Source: Nemertoderma westbladi (taxonomy: Eukaryota > Xenacoelomorpha > Nemertodermatida > Nemertodermatidae). Taken from it: a stretch of DNA of 64,000 nt. Positions 12,401 to 23,563 of this stretch are shown here, in pieces. The DNA lies in contig JAUCBJ010006766.1 of assembly GCA_032718475.1 (NCBI GenBank), forward strand, positions 110,075 through 174,074. Reading direction: 5' to 3'. The notes under the pieces are model-generated. The model did not search any database, was not told the DNA's origin, and saw only the letters and a program-made list of their open reading frames with translations. The position numbers and the translations under genes are program-made. Within the stretch, counting starts at the first letter, position 1. Each line of letters begins with the position of its first letter.

Positions 12401-12958
12401 TATCTCAACGAGAGACCGCTTATGCCAGTCTCATCGAGTCCCGACTCCCTGGAAGCGTTAACACCCGCGCACTTCCTACTGAAGAAACCTGTAGCCATGC
12501 TCCCACGATCGGAGATTGCCGACGGAGACGAATACTGCCGTCGAACTTGGCAACTTATGCAGTTGCTATCCCGTCGTTTCGCTGACCATTTCGAGAAACA
12601 TTATCTGCCCACGCTACAACTTCGAACTAAGTGGTTTGCGCAGCAAGAAAACGTCAGCGCCGGAGATATGGTGCTTATTGTAGATTCAGACCTTCCACGT
12701 AAACGGTGGCAGACAGGTCGTATCATCGAGACTCACATCTCGGATGATGGTTTAGTACGCTCGGTAGAACTCGTCGTCATGCGGCGTAACTTCAAGAAGC
12801 CAGGCATAATCTTTGAGACGCAACAACTCAACCGCCCAGTTGGTCGTTTATGTTTACTGGAAAGAGACAGAGAACTCTCCGGAAACTATGGAAGGCAAGA
12901 CACTCTTCCCACGACCACCTCCCTAATTCCTCAAACATCTAGGGACTCCCCAACGTGA
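9454..12958 (+). pseudogene. pol: BEL/Pao pol, copy 1: RT, RNase H, integrase (frameshifted; protease lost)
   Basis: Two overlapping frames, 9454-11847 and 11756-12958. First frame (797 codons): reverse transcriptase with YMDD at residues 212-215 and the preceding SSPSNACSVVR block; the Pao-type connection region with DPLGFISP near 319; RNase H with D392 in FGDASD and D463 in YWTDAL; then the integrase HHCC domain begins. A 14-bp loss near 11835 relative to copy 2 shifts the frame. Second frame (400 codons): CX2C of the zinc domain, integrase core with D69, D131 and E181 (49 residues between the last two), LNERP, and a DUF5641-like C-terminal domain. A 15-bp insertion follows the second zinc Cys pair. 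Role by family: replication and integration. This copy lacks protease. Confidence 0.93.
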
Positions 12959-14581
12959 TACGTCTGGAGTGGGTGCATGACTATATTATTCTATCTATTT
13001 TATTATATTTTTATATGCGAACTTTATTATGTACTTTATTATAATCGTTTTATTTAATTTTATTTAGTAGAATGTTATTTTAGATTATTTAGTAGGCTAG
13101 TGCAATATATTAGTGTTTATTACGTAATTACATATATATAATATATATTTAGTGTGACGGCGAGAAATAATTTTTCTTTTTCCTTACTGTCCGTATCATA
13201 TTATAAATACGTGACTACAGTAAGATGAAATGTCCGTACTTATTAAAGTACAATAAAGCCACGACTATATTCAAGTATTATTGGTAGGCAGAGTATTAGG
13301 AATGCAAAGTTCAGATCCTTGTGTCTCGGCTAAACCAAGCTCTGGGTAGACCTTGGAAACGACTTGCCTCTTCACACTGACATTGCTTCGTGCGATATTG
13401 CTCTTCTACCTTATATTAAATAATACATATAGTAGCGTGATGTCCCTCTAACAGTAGCGTAAAACGCAAATAAATCTGTTAAACCTTTTGACCATCTGTA
13501 ATTCTAGTCGATTAAGATATCGCGGCACCCACCGATATACTTGAAAGACAAATTCTAGAATCAGTGGTTAACGTCCCCAGACAAGTTCTGGAATAAATCG
13601 GTGCCCATCTTAAATATTAATTTAATATTTATTAAAATCTGTAAAATTCAGATCCTTTAAAATTTCTAGTCAATTAAGATATCGCAGCACTTACCGATAC
13701 TCTTAAAAGACAATTTTATAGAATTAAGGATCTTAGGTCCCCAGACATGCTCTGAAATAAAAATTGTGTCAATTTTAACATCAAATAATAAAATTCACGG
13801 GAATCAATTTAAATTCATATTTTAAATGAATTTCATAAATTGTCATTTTGTGCAATTTATAACATTCCCAAAATTCCATTAATTAATAGATCATGGGAGC
13901 GGAGATTCATCCTATTGAGTGTATTAGAGTGCGAGAATCTCCAACATATAGTCAATAGCCAATAAAAATTAATAAAATCATGCATAGAGAGGATATTGAC
14001 AATTAAAGAATTACTATTAAATAGCATTCCAGATCTGTATGCATGAGAATTACCCTAATTCTACCGCTAGCTTTCCATAATGTCACCATAGCAACACCCA
14101 CGCTAGAATTAGAAGCAAGTTAAAAGAACCATAGAAAGCTTGTCCCATTGCATAGCATAGAGAATACATAGCACACTGTTAGTATCCAAGGATACACAGT
14201 AATAACGTGACATTCTGGAAGGCACTGACTAACGGACAAATGGCCTGTATGTGTACAATTGGTGACAGTTGTGTGGAATTTGTGCGTTTATAGGTGAATG
14301 TTACTGCTAAAGTATGTTTACAGTAGCTAGTCGCAATTGTGAAAGTAACCCAACTCTCCTATAGAAAGAACCTAAAGTGGATCCAAGCCTTTGGGACGGA
14401 CAGTGGAGTGACTTGTGCCGGTTATCGTTGTCGTGCTGTTGCTACATGTTGGCGTAAACACCGCGACGACGGTACATCGGCGCTGAGAATCCCACTGTCC
14501 GGGGGCAACGAGAGGTAGGCAGCGACGCCCGCTAGCCTAAACATAAACTCATTTGGATATTAATAAACTCAGATAGCAGAT
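12959..14581 (+). other. Spacer between pol and ORF-X in BEL copy 1
   Basis: A 1.6-kb non-coding spacer conserved in copy 2 (36479-38105). It holds two diverged copies of a block of about 90 bp (13510-13600 and 13670-13760), each starting near AAGATATCGC and ending near CCCCAGACA. Close to ORF-X is a long-range inverted repeat: CGGACAGTGG at 14397-14406 pairs with CCACTGTCCG at 14492-14501. A stop (TAA 14564-14566) lies in frame just upstream of the ORF-X ATG. The length and structure suggest separate expression of ORF-X by internal promoter, splicing or structured RNA; this is inference. Confidence 0.7.
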
Positions 14582-17476
14582 ATGACGGAGTTGATAGAAG
14601 ATGATCTTGGTATTAGGGAGCGATATACTCTACCTTTACAAGCATTTGTGGATAGCTTAATACGCGGTGAAGCCGATCCAACCATTACGGAGGACGATGG
14701 TCGTTATATCGAACCGCCGATGTCCCAAGAGCAACTTACGCGTGAATTGGACTATCGAAAATTCACCGCTCGCTATACGAATCGTAATGGTACGTATATG
14801 GACTTCTTAACTACCGGCTATCCTATCGATTTACATGATACGGACGATGTAGACACAGAAAGGGAAATGGTTCTATTTAAATATCATACCCAGCGGAGTC
14901 GTAACGATAAACCGAGAATAGAACACGAAAATTCTATTCGTAACAGACTGGAAAGAGAAAACGTTGAAGAACCGGATAAGCGCATCGACTTCAACGACTA
15001 CCTGGAATTTTTGAGAGAAACTTATCTCAACATCACCAGTCAGCAGAACCTAGAGACTCGATATCCTCAAGGTATACATCATGACCCTATGGTAGAACTC
15101 AAACGGCTCTATTTCACTATGATGTACCTTACCGCCAATCGTCCACTACCTGTTATCCCGGATAGTTTTGAACAAATGGAAGAATATTGCAAAACTGGAG
15201 AACGATCACCCGCGTTTCCTCTACAGGATGTACGTCTTTGGTATTATTGTGACGAATGCCCTAGACCCAACCAACAAACTGAAAGACATAAACATCCGCG
15301 GAGACGTTGCGCTAAACACAGCTTTACGCATTATACTTACGGGAGTTTCGAGCGAAACCTGTTCGACGTATCACCTACGATCGCTCGTCTTAAACGATCA
15401 CTAAATAAACCTATGATCAGAGTTCCGGAATACTCGGTCAGGCCTCCTCATTCCTTAGTGAGACCTCAAACTCTTGATCCTAACAGTATCACTGATCCTC
15501 CCGAACTATATTCCCTGTTCAAAGACTTAGTGTTACCCGAACAATTAATCGGTGGTGCTCCGGTAGTGGGTTCGTTAGACATTCGCCCATCCTACTTAGC
15601 CGGATTGGGACGCGGGCAGCTAATATCGCCATTTGATCCTTACAATCGTCCAGGATTAAACCCGATGCAACCCGCCACGGAAGTCGAGGAGAGCGTTATA
15701 AGAAACGCTTTAGACGCCATTCGACAGAAGATCGGAAAGGGAACACAAGATTGTTTAGAGAAACGTAAATTACAACAACAAGTCCAATCGGTGAAGGAGT
15801 TAGCCTTGCCACAGTTCGATAGAGAAATCCAAAACCTCGAGGAGGACATCGAGCTTGGACGCACGTATTCTCTACAAGAGTTTTTAGATGAACGCTTACA
15901 GAGACAAGCGGAAGAAAATCTACTCGAGGAGAAACACACGAAAATGGACGAGAGAGAAGAAGCCGCTTTAGCCCAACCTGAAGCTCAAATCCTTATGACA
16001 GATCTCTACTCTAAAACTGTCCGTCATCCCTTGATGATTCCACATTTCGGAGACAAACTCTTCGCGACGATACAACCTCAACCGGTTGATATCAGTACAG
16101 GATCGCAATATCTTATCGCTGACGCCCCTATGTTACAGCGTCCGCCGATCGAGGCTGCTCGTGTTGACGGTATACTCGTTGAACCTCCGGACAATCGAGC
16201 GGATCTTGTCCGTCGTATGGTACACGATGTCAACATACGCGCTAGACCTTTACAGAACTCGTTTTATGGGATTAAAGACCACCCTTATTACGTTAATCTG
16301 ACTCAGTATTATATGGTAAAACCAGAAGACCCGACGCATAATTTAAAGTTTCTACCACTAATAAATCCTCTAGACATTGTCGAACTCGAACAATTGCAGA
16401 AACATCTGGATCAGTTAGTAAAGGTAAACTCATTTAGAAAACCATATAACATTTCTCGAATCGAGAAAGATATAGAACCTCCTTATAACCTCGATGGATT
16501 TATTAAAACTCGATTAGTCCATTGGAATCTAGATGTATTATTTGAAGAAGAGAAAATACAAAGATATGGAACTGTGGAGACGTATACCACTCGGCATATG
16601 AAGTATAGTGATCTCCCTGACGCTAACCAATGCGCCACCTTGTGGCATCCAGTAGGGATGACCCTAGAGAACGCCACCAAGGAGTGGAATGAAACTCTTA
16701 ATGTTATTGAGATGTATGGAGTTGTCACCTACGATAATGAAGGTAGCGTTCCGGTCGGAGAACTAGGAACTACGCGCATGATCCACATACGCGGATTAGC
16801 TGGTTCTACCCACGTGTTTACTCAAGCGTGTTCCGACGTGATTGATTATTCCTTTGAAACTCTCACCGAAACACAAAAGAATCTCCGACATGGACAATTC
16901 GAACTCGCGCAGCGTTACGTCATTGACACCGAACGCAAACCGGCCATGGGTATCGATGGATCGATGTTACCCCAGCCCGTACTCGAGATGTTGTTCAACG
17001 AAAGAATCCTTAAAATCGGCTCAGCTGTTTATGGAGATCTCCAAAACGACTTTCGGAATATGGAGAACATTCCATACCCTTTCGTTGATACTCAGCTGAT
17101 TGCTCCCTGGGCAGAAGGTCGAGGTTTCTTTCGCACCATGTATGCTAATACGTCTAGCAACATTACAAAGGTGCAACGAACTTCCATCGGACATCTTGCC
17201 TTTCAGGAATACGGATGGAATTTCAAAGTCGGAAATCCCATCAACTATCAACAAGTATACGGAGACCATTATTCTCGATTATACTTTGATGGACCATTGA
17301 CCGCACCTGGCGCCGTGTATAGCTTCATGAGTGTTCCACTCCGTCCCTCCTTAGCTATTTACACGATCTTTGAAAACACCGCACTTGCCGGTTGGCTAGC
17401 CGATGTGTGCAGTCGTACTATACGCGCCCATCCATTAATACTTGGGACCAAACTCGCTAAGCTAGATGAACATAAT
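14582..17476 (+). CDS. ORF-X N-terminal part, copy 1 (965 codons, cut by non-LTR insertion)
   Basis: An uninterrupted frame from ATG 14582 (first ATG after an in-frame TAA) to the insertion point; eight further codons and the stop at 17501-17503 come from the inserted element. It lies downstream of integrase, where errantiviruses and retroviruses place env, but there is no signal peptide or transmembrane segment. Seen: an acidic N-terminus; a Cys/His cluster around residues 228-251 (CDEC, then CAKH after a basic stretch); a Pro-rich segment; a charged coiled-coil region around 375-470 (KRKLQQQVQSVKEL to ERLQRQAEENLLEEK); and a long globular region of about 480-960 that I do not recognise (blocks such as YGIKDHPYYVNLTQYY and GDHYSRLYFDGPLTAPG). 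No enzyme signature is evident. The protein continues at 29317-30680. It matches copy 2 with scattered substitutions only. Confidence 0.85.
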
Positions 17477-17606
17477 GTATGGATCTGTATAATGGATCTG
17501 TAGGAAATTTTTGAGTTTACTAGCAATTTGCTAACTGCAATACTGCAATACAGTAATAACCTAACCTAACTGATAATCTGACTGTCAGACTAACCACTGA
17601 CTGTAT

Positions 17607-18372
17607 ATGGCCAACTCAGCAGAGGCTAATGGTGCTGAAGACCTGACGACGCTCGAGTTTAATTATGAAACACAAACTAATAAAGTTTTAAGAGAAGATC
17701 TGCGCTTTTTAAAACTACCAACAACTGGCCCAAAACCGACACTAATATTACGTTTACCGGCACACTTCAAACTACATCCAGACGATCAAATCGAAGTTTA
17801 CCAACGAAGGATCAATATGAGAAATAAAACTATCATCCCAACCGTAGATGAGTCCACAGGGAATACTCCAGACACCAGTCCCTATGAAAGTGACAATGAA
17901 ACAACGGTTTGCGATTACGGAATTACGAAAGTTCCAGCCGGTAATGGTAACGGTAACGATAGTCCCAGACGGGCGCTCAACGAATCGTATTTCATGGAAG
18001 GCAGTTCAGATAGGCCTAGATATACCGCCTACGGTACCAATAATGAAATAGATACTACACTGACCAGCATACCGGTAGATAATTCTCCCACACCATACTC
18101 ACCCAACGCCGACGGAAGTTTATGTTATACCGAGTGCTCTCCAAGCAACCGCAGTAGGCTTACGTTTGAGAGGTTGGTAACACTGGAAATGGAATTGGCC
18201 CAGCTAAAAGAAATCCGACGTGGAGATATGATCCGAATATTCAAACTCGAGAACGCTGTGGAATCGCTTATCAATGGCTGTTGTTGCCATAACCAGGATA
18301 ACGGCGGTAGGCCTACCGGTTCTGTTTCAATTACCGGCACCGGTAAGTCTATTGATACCGGTACCAATATGC
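17607..18372 (+). pseudogene. ORF1 N-terminal part of the SGNH-type non-LTR element (disrupted)
   Basis: Frame from ATG 17607, formally open to 18452, but the last part (a run of Ile codons from ATT repeats, from about 18373) is the tail of the second non-LTR element and not native. The native part is about 255 codons: an acidic start, an RLPAHFKLHPDDQIEVYQRR segment, a Ser/Thr/Asn-rich linker, then a leucine-heptad coiled coil (LVTLEMELAQLKEIRRGD) followed by a GCCCHN cluster. Coiled coil plus Cys/His is common in LINE ORF1 proteins and serves RNA binding and multimerisation. Its C-terminal continuation is the SGNH ORF at 23628. Confidence 0.65.
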
Positions 18373-19001
18373 CTATTATTATTATCATTATTATTATCAT
18401 TATATTTATTTCTCCAATCAAACAAATAAGAAATTGCAATACACTTTCATAATTAAATCAATACTTATAAATGATGACTGAAGCTGGCTGACTGCTAATA
18501 GCCTGGAGCTAGTGGACGCAATCAGCCAGGTGTTAAGCTAAGTATCAGACATGAAATATTATTTTACTACCTTGGGTATTTATATTATGACACATTTTTT
18601 TATATCCTTAAATACTCTCCGGCCCAAAAAATGAAATATTTATAGAACCATTAACTAAATTTATTGTGATACTATTGACCGATACCTACTTGGTTGAGAC
18701 TAAAATTTGAAATTGAAAGAGTGGATGATGGCGATTTTATTTAAATAGGAATGATGTTTAATTAATTGACCAAAACAGAGTAGATTCAGAGAAAAGTTAT
18801 TGATAATTTATTTTATACAATTTGAAGTAAAAATAGTTAGGATGTTACGGGCGGCAATTTTTGTGAAGTCTTATATAGGTCAGGAAGTTAAATTTAAAAT
18901 TTTGCACAAGAGTATCCAGTATATAAAAAAAAATAAAAAATAATAATAAATAAATAGGGAGAAGTGTCAAATTTGTAAATTTTATTTGCAATAAAAATAT
19001 T

Positions 19002-22000
19002 TTATAGGTGCTGTAGGAGGTGCTTTTTCAGGTTTTTTGAAAAAATTGCTATTGTTTTTTTTTTCCTAATCATCACCGGGATCTCGTTCCAAATAGACGG
19101 ACCAAGATAACTAAGAGAGCGTTGAGTTGAGCTGAGACGTACTAGTGGAAGTTGAATATTCCCTTGGGTGGCTGATCTTGTATTATAATTATGGCAGTCT
19201 TTAATTTTATTGAAAAATAGCTTTGAGATATTTGTAGGGGCTAAATTGTTGTTACATCTGTATACAAACCTACCTATTTCGTACTTATAAAGCAAATCTA
19301 AGGGAAGGATATTTAATGATTTGTAAATGGGATTTGCCGATGAACGATGGTGGCTGAAGGTAATACATCGTAATAATTTATTGATTTTTATTCTGAGTGG
19401 TTTAATAATGCTTTCATAAGTTCCCCCCCAAAGTATGATTCCGTAAATTAAGTATGGGTGAATTAAAGAAAAATAAAGTAATCTTAAGATATTTAATGGG
19501 AATATATGCCTCAGTTTGAAAAATATGCCAGAAAATTTTGAAATTTTTTTAGTTATGTATTGAATGTGACTTCTCCAGTTTAATTTATTATCCACCCACA
19601 CCCCTAAAAATTTAGTTACATGTACTTGTTTTATTTTATTGGTGTTAATATGTACTATTGGCGTATTTGTAAAGTCTTTTAAAGTATATGAAAACAATTC
19701 GTATTCAGTTTTTGATAGATTTAAAGATAATTTATTGTCGATTAACCAATTCGAAATTTTAGCTAGTTCACAGTTTGTGGCTTCAATTAAAACATTAATA
19801 TTATTATTTGATGTATAAAGGGTAGTATCATCTGCAAAAAGGGTACAGTTAAGATTTGTTGCATTGGGTAGATCGTTGATGTAAAGTAGGAATAAGTTTG
19901 GTGACATTATACTACCCTGGGGAACCCCACAAGCCAGTGGTAAATTTATTGAATTGCAATCATCTATGGAAACGTATTGAAATCTGTTTGATAAAAAGTT
20001 TGAAATTAGGTCGTGAGGTTTTCCTCTTATGCCATAGTTGAGTAATTTATTTTTAAGAATTTTGTGATCTAAAGTATCATATGCTTTTTTTAAATCAATA
20101 AAGATAGCACTGGTTGTGTGTTTGTGTTCTAGAACATTTTGAATATGATTTATTACTGAGAGTAGAGCATCGGAAGTTGTTGTCTTAGGTCGAAAACCGT
20201 ATTGTGAACTAGTCAAAATTCCAAACTTTAATATAAAAGACTGAAGTTGGTTATTTATTATTTTTTCAAATATTTTGCTAAGAACTGGTAAAAGTGAAAT
20301 AGGACGGTAATTATTTGGGTCGGTGGGGTCCCCCCCTTTAAAAGATGGAATAATTTTAGCAATTTTTAGAGAGTCGGGGAAGAAACCTCGTTGAATTGAT
20401 AGATTTATAAGAGGAGCTAGGAGAAATGACAGAGGTTTAGCAGCCAGTATAAGAAGTTTAGTTGGAAATGTGTCATTGGTTCCTGATTTTGGATTTAAAT
20501 GCAAGAGTTCATATTCAACTTCCACCGGCGATGTCTCAACTAATGAGAACGAACTGGAGCTATTAAACTTAATATTCCGTGTTGGAGAGCGGTTTGATGT
20601 GGGAATTGAGCTTGCCAACTCTGGACCAATATTAGCGAAATGGGTGTTAAGAATGTTAGCAATTTTTAATTTATCTGTAAATGTTTCAATTTTATCCCCT
20701 TCTTTAACAGTTATTTTTTTTGGAATGTTTAATTTTTTTTGTCTATTTAAAGCTGAGTTTATTATGAGCCAGGTTTTTCTAGTGTTGTTTGAATTTGATG
20801 TGAATTTGTTCGTATAATAATTTTTCTCTGCAATTTTCAGGCATGAAGTTAATTTATTACGATATGTTTTAAATTTATTTAAGTTTTCTGTTGTGGGATT
20901 TTTTAAATATTTTCGGAATAATGTATTCTTCTTGCGGGAGCATTTTATTAAAGAGGTGGTTATCCAGGGTTTTTTGGGGGAATTGCGTTGACTTATTTTT
21001 TTTTTGGTTACATGATTCGAACAAATGTTTTCTAGATTTTCATAAAATTTATTAAATTTTTCATTATCTGGTATTAAACTGGATTTGTAAGACCAAGAGC
21101 TTTCCAGTTTAATATCTTTTATGAATTTATCGGCCTTAAAATTTGAGTAATCAAAAATGGTATTGTGTGTTGGGTCTGAAAAATGGCAAGAACAGTTTCT
21201 AAAAATTGAAAAGCAAGGTAAGTGGTCCGATGTACCAATTTGCGCTAAGATTGTGCCTGCGGTTGTAAAAGAAGTTGTTATGTTTGTTATAATGTGATCA
21301 ATTAATGAATCGTCTGAGCCTTCAACTCTTCTAGTAGCCGTTGTTATTAACTGGAGAAAACCGAAGGAATTTAATAAATTTGTATATTCACGTGCTTGGC
21401 AAGTATTTTTCAATAAGTTCACATTTAGATCTCCTGTTAAAATTACATCAAGTTTTTTATTTGACAAATTTGCTAATAAAGAATCTAAAGAGTTTAAAAA
21501 ACATTCAAATTTAATTGCTCCAGTTCGGTAAATAGTTCCAATAATTAAGGGTTTTGCATTGCTTGTGCATTTGATCTCAATAAACACGTTTTCCAAACCC
21601 TCGACCCGTAAGTCAGGCCTTTGATTAACTTCATAATTTTCATTTACAAAAATTGCCGACCCGCCTCTCTTTGTTTCCCTACAATCTAAATATGGTCCCT
21701 TATATCCAGCAATTTTGAAAAAATTTAATAGTTCTTCATCATCCTTTTTTACAAAAGTTTCGGTAAAAGTTAGAATATCTACTTTATTTTCAAGAGAAAG
21801 GAGAAAATCAATTGTTGGTTGAAAATTTTTGTTAAGACTTCTACAATTAAAATTCAGAACGGATAATGATTTTTTAGATAAATTTTTGTTAATTTCTTCA
21901 TTTAACTGACTCTCTGAATAATCTCCTTTGTTGTGGTTAAGGTTGATGATATTGTCTTCAGGATCTATGAAACTAAAAGTTTGATTAACAATGTCACTCG

Positions 22001-22292
22001 GTTCATCATTCTCAGCTAGTGGTGAAAAGAAAATATCATCATCAGTTACATCAATACATGCAAAGGGGAAAATTTCGCAGTAACAAAAGTTACAATAGGT
22101 ATCTAGGTTCGGTGGACGGTCAATAGTTTCACAAAGCATTTGGGATCCGCATGGTAAATGAAAACTCTTATTACACAAATCGCACTTAAATTTAGGTTCA
22201 TGAGGAAATATTTCTGAAAAACAAAAATGACAATAATTTGTGGGTGAAATATTACTAAGGGCCGGAGGTGAAACATGATGTCTATTTGACAT
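19002..22292 (-). CDS. Non-LTR retrotransposon ORF2: PHD-like finger, endonuclease, reverse transcriptase
   Basis: An intact 1096-codon frame from ATG 22292. Residues about 20-75 form a Cys/His-rich PHD-like finger (CHFCFSE, CDLCNKSFHLPC, CNFCYC), a DNA/protein-binding module found in some LINE proteins. Residues about 140-370 are an exonuclease-endonuclease-phosphatase domain (LNFNCRSLN, TETF, RGGSAIFV, TGDLNVN, SDHLPCF) that nicks target DNA. Residues about 620-900 are the reverse transcriptase (PNNYRPISLLPVLSKIFEKII, IFIDLKKAYDTLDH, GVPQGSIMSP, FADD at 819-822). The rest is the usual C-terminal Lys/Leu-rich region. The intact frame suggests a recent copy. Jockey/CR1-like; clade not assigned. 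Confidence 0.92.
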   Translation of the reverse strand: MSNRHHVSPPALSNISPTNYCHFCFSEIFPHEPKFKCDLCNKSFHLPCGSQMLCETIDRPPNLDTYCNFCYCEIFPFACIDVTDDDIFFSPLAENDEPSDIVNQTFSFIDPEDNIINLNHNKGDYSESQLNEEINKNLSKKSLSVLNFNCRSLNKNFQPTIDFLLSLENKVDILTFTETFVKKDDEELLNFFKIAGYKGPYLDCRETKRGGSAIFVNENYEVNQRPDLRVEGLENVFIEIKCTSNAKPLIIGTIYRTGAIKFECFLNSLDSLLANLSNKKLDVILTGDLNVNLLKNTCQAREYTNLLNSFGFLQLITTATRRVEGSDDSLIDHIITNITTSFTTAGTILAQIGTSDHLPCFSIFRNCSCHFSDPTHNTIFDYSNFKADKFIKDIKLESSWSYKSSLIPDNEKFNKFYENLENICSNHVTKKKISQRNSPKKPWITTSLIKCSRKKNTLFRKYLKNPTTENLNKFKTYRNKLTSCLKIAEKNYYTNKFTSNSNNTRKTWLIINSALNRQKKLNIPKKITVKEGDKIETFTDKLKIANILNTHFANIGPELASSIPTSNRSPTRNIKFNSSSSFSLVETSPVEVEYELLHLNPKSGTNDTFPTKLLILAAKPLSFLLAPLINLSIQRGFFPDSLKIAKIIPSFKGGDPTDPNNYRPISLLPVLSKIFEKIINNQLQSFILKFGILTSSQYGFRPKTTTSDALLSVINHIQNVLEHKHTTSAIFIDLKKAYDTLDHKILKNKLLNYGIRGKPHDLISNFLSNRFQYVSIDDCNSINLPLACGVPQGSIMSPNLFLLYINDLPNATNLNCTLFADDTTLYTSNNNINVLIEATNCELAKISNWLIDNKLSLNLSKTEYELFSYTLKDFTNTPIVHINTNKIKQVHVTKFLGVWVDNKLNWRSHIQYITKKISKFSGIFFKLRHIFPLNILRLLYFSLIHPYLIYGIILWGGTYESIIKPLRIKINKLLRCITFSHHRSSANPIYKSLNILPLDLLYKYEIGRFVYRCNNNLAPTNISKLFFNKIKDCHNYNTRSATQGNIQLPLVRLSSTQRSLSYLGPSIWNEIPVMIRKKKTIAIFSKNLKKHLLQHL

Positions 22293-22626
22293 AACCTAAT
22301 AACAACTATAAAATAAGTACCAGAATTACTCAACTCAAGTATTTGACAGCTTACCAGTAGGTACCAATACCAGTAGGTCTTGTAAGTAATTTTCCAAAAA
22401 AAATAAATCCAAAATAACCGCGCTAAAAATATGTAACATTTAATCACTATATTACATCGTATTTTCGTAAAGTACTTTGTATATATACGTACCGGAATTA
22501 TGTTATTGATATAATAGGGTTGGTGCGGAAAAAAACATATTACAGTTTTAAGTAGGCCTAATTATGTTTTGTCTAACTTTTACATAACTGCTTTGGACAG
22601 GAATATAGGTCTATATCAATATATAT

Positions 22627-23392
22627 TTATGAAACTGTCGAGTTTGACCTTGTTCCCCTGCGATTCATGTCGGAAGTTGTCGTAGATGATCCGCGATCCA
22701 TAGCCCATTCTTTAATGGAATCCACGTCCACGTCGGAGTGAATGTAGATAGGAAGAGAAGTCTTCGATTTCTTCACGACAATGTTGCCATTGTAAGAGTA
22801 GGCCGCATGAATTTTATTCGATTTACTTAATGACGCTAGCTGGCGTAGTTGACTCGCACGTCGCGGGGTTAGGTGTTCCGATAGATATATAGAGCCGCCC
22901 AGCGATTTCGCATTAGCAAATGCAGTGATTCGGGATCCGTGTCCATAGAATTTGATGATAATGGGACGTGTTTTCGGTTTAATTTCGTTCGTCGTAGTCT
23001 CAATTGAGGAAGCTTCGTTGTTCTGAGCGCGCCCGAGGCGGTGGAATATATCTATTGCGTTCCAGTTGAGACCTAGTGTTTCGATTAGTTTCTTCACTGT
23101 GTTAGTTTCGGATTCTCGATTGGGTGATTCAGTCACACCGTGAATTAGTAAGTGTGATATATTGCGCTAGGTCGTCGTTTTGTTGTTCTAGTTTCGAATT
23201 CTTTAGATTAAGGGATTCTATCTCGGTTGCGTGCTGTTGTTTAAGGACACTGATTTCCGAGCGGAGACTTTTTATTTCATCAATTAAGTCTTTTCTTAAG
23301 GCAGATAGAGAATCCATGATTGCATCGAGAGTAAGTTTGGGGGGCATATTTGACAACTCAATAGAGTAATCGCACGCCGAGCGACGGAACAA
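22627..23392 (-). pseudogene. Non-LTR retrotransposon ORF1 (coiled coil, one frameshift)
   Basis: Two frames, 23392-23129 and 23136-22627, meet at a one-base shift. The first (87 codons) is a heptad coiled coil (LRKDLIDEIKSLRSEISVLK). The second continues with the region typical of LINE ORF1 proteins: an HRLGR block, PRPIIIKFYGHGSRITAF, a YLSEHLTPRRASQLRQ block and a C-terminal domain. It would act as RNA-binding chaperone in the retrotransposition particle. The ATG at 23346 (MPPKL...) is a better start than the upstream codon. The frameshift makes this copy non-autonomous unless recoded. Confidence 0.75.
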
Positions 23393-23527
23393 TGAGTTAA
23401 TAGCAATGCAAGTCTGATAGTGGGGGTATGGAAGTAAAATGGACCTACCGGTACCGGTACTTAGTAAACCTATGTATACATACGTCTGTCACCTAGCTCT
23501 CTAACCTAGAAAGCCTGCGTTTCAAGG

Positions 23528-23561
<34 letters not shown>

Positions 23562-23563
<2 letters not shown>

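Larger units (their letters stand above)
18373..23560 (-). mobile_element. Second non-LTR retrotransposon, nested in the first one
   Basis: A minus-strand element of about 5.2 kb. Its 3' end is an ATA/ATG microsatellite tail (read on the minus strand, about 18373-18412). Then come a 3' UTR of about 0.6 kb, ORF2 (22292-19002), a gap of about 330 bp and ORF1 (23392-22627, frameshifted). The 5' limit is near 23525-23560, where a 32-base A run (plus strand, 23530-23561) lies. It separates the coiled-coil and SGNH halves of the host LINE's ORF1. Exact target duplication cannot be read because both ends are simple sequence. Confidence 0.78.

Noticed and set aside
17477-17503. Native C-terminus of ORF-X at 17503
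   Set aside because: The last eight codons and stop come from the inserted LINE; copy 2 shows the frame continuing.
18373-18452. Poly-isoleucine C-terminus of the 281-codon frame
   Set aside because: It is translated from the ATA microsatellite tail and 3' end of the nested minus-strand LINE.
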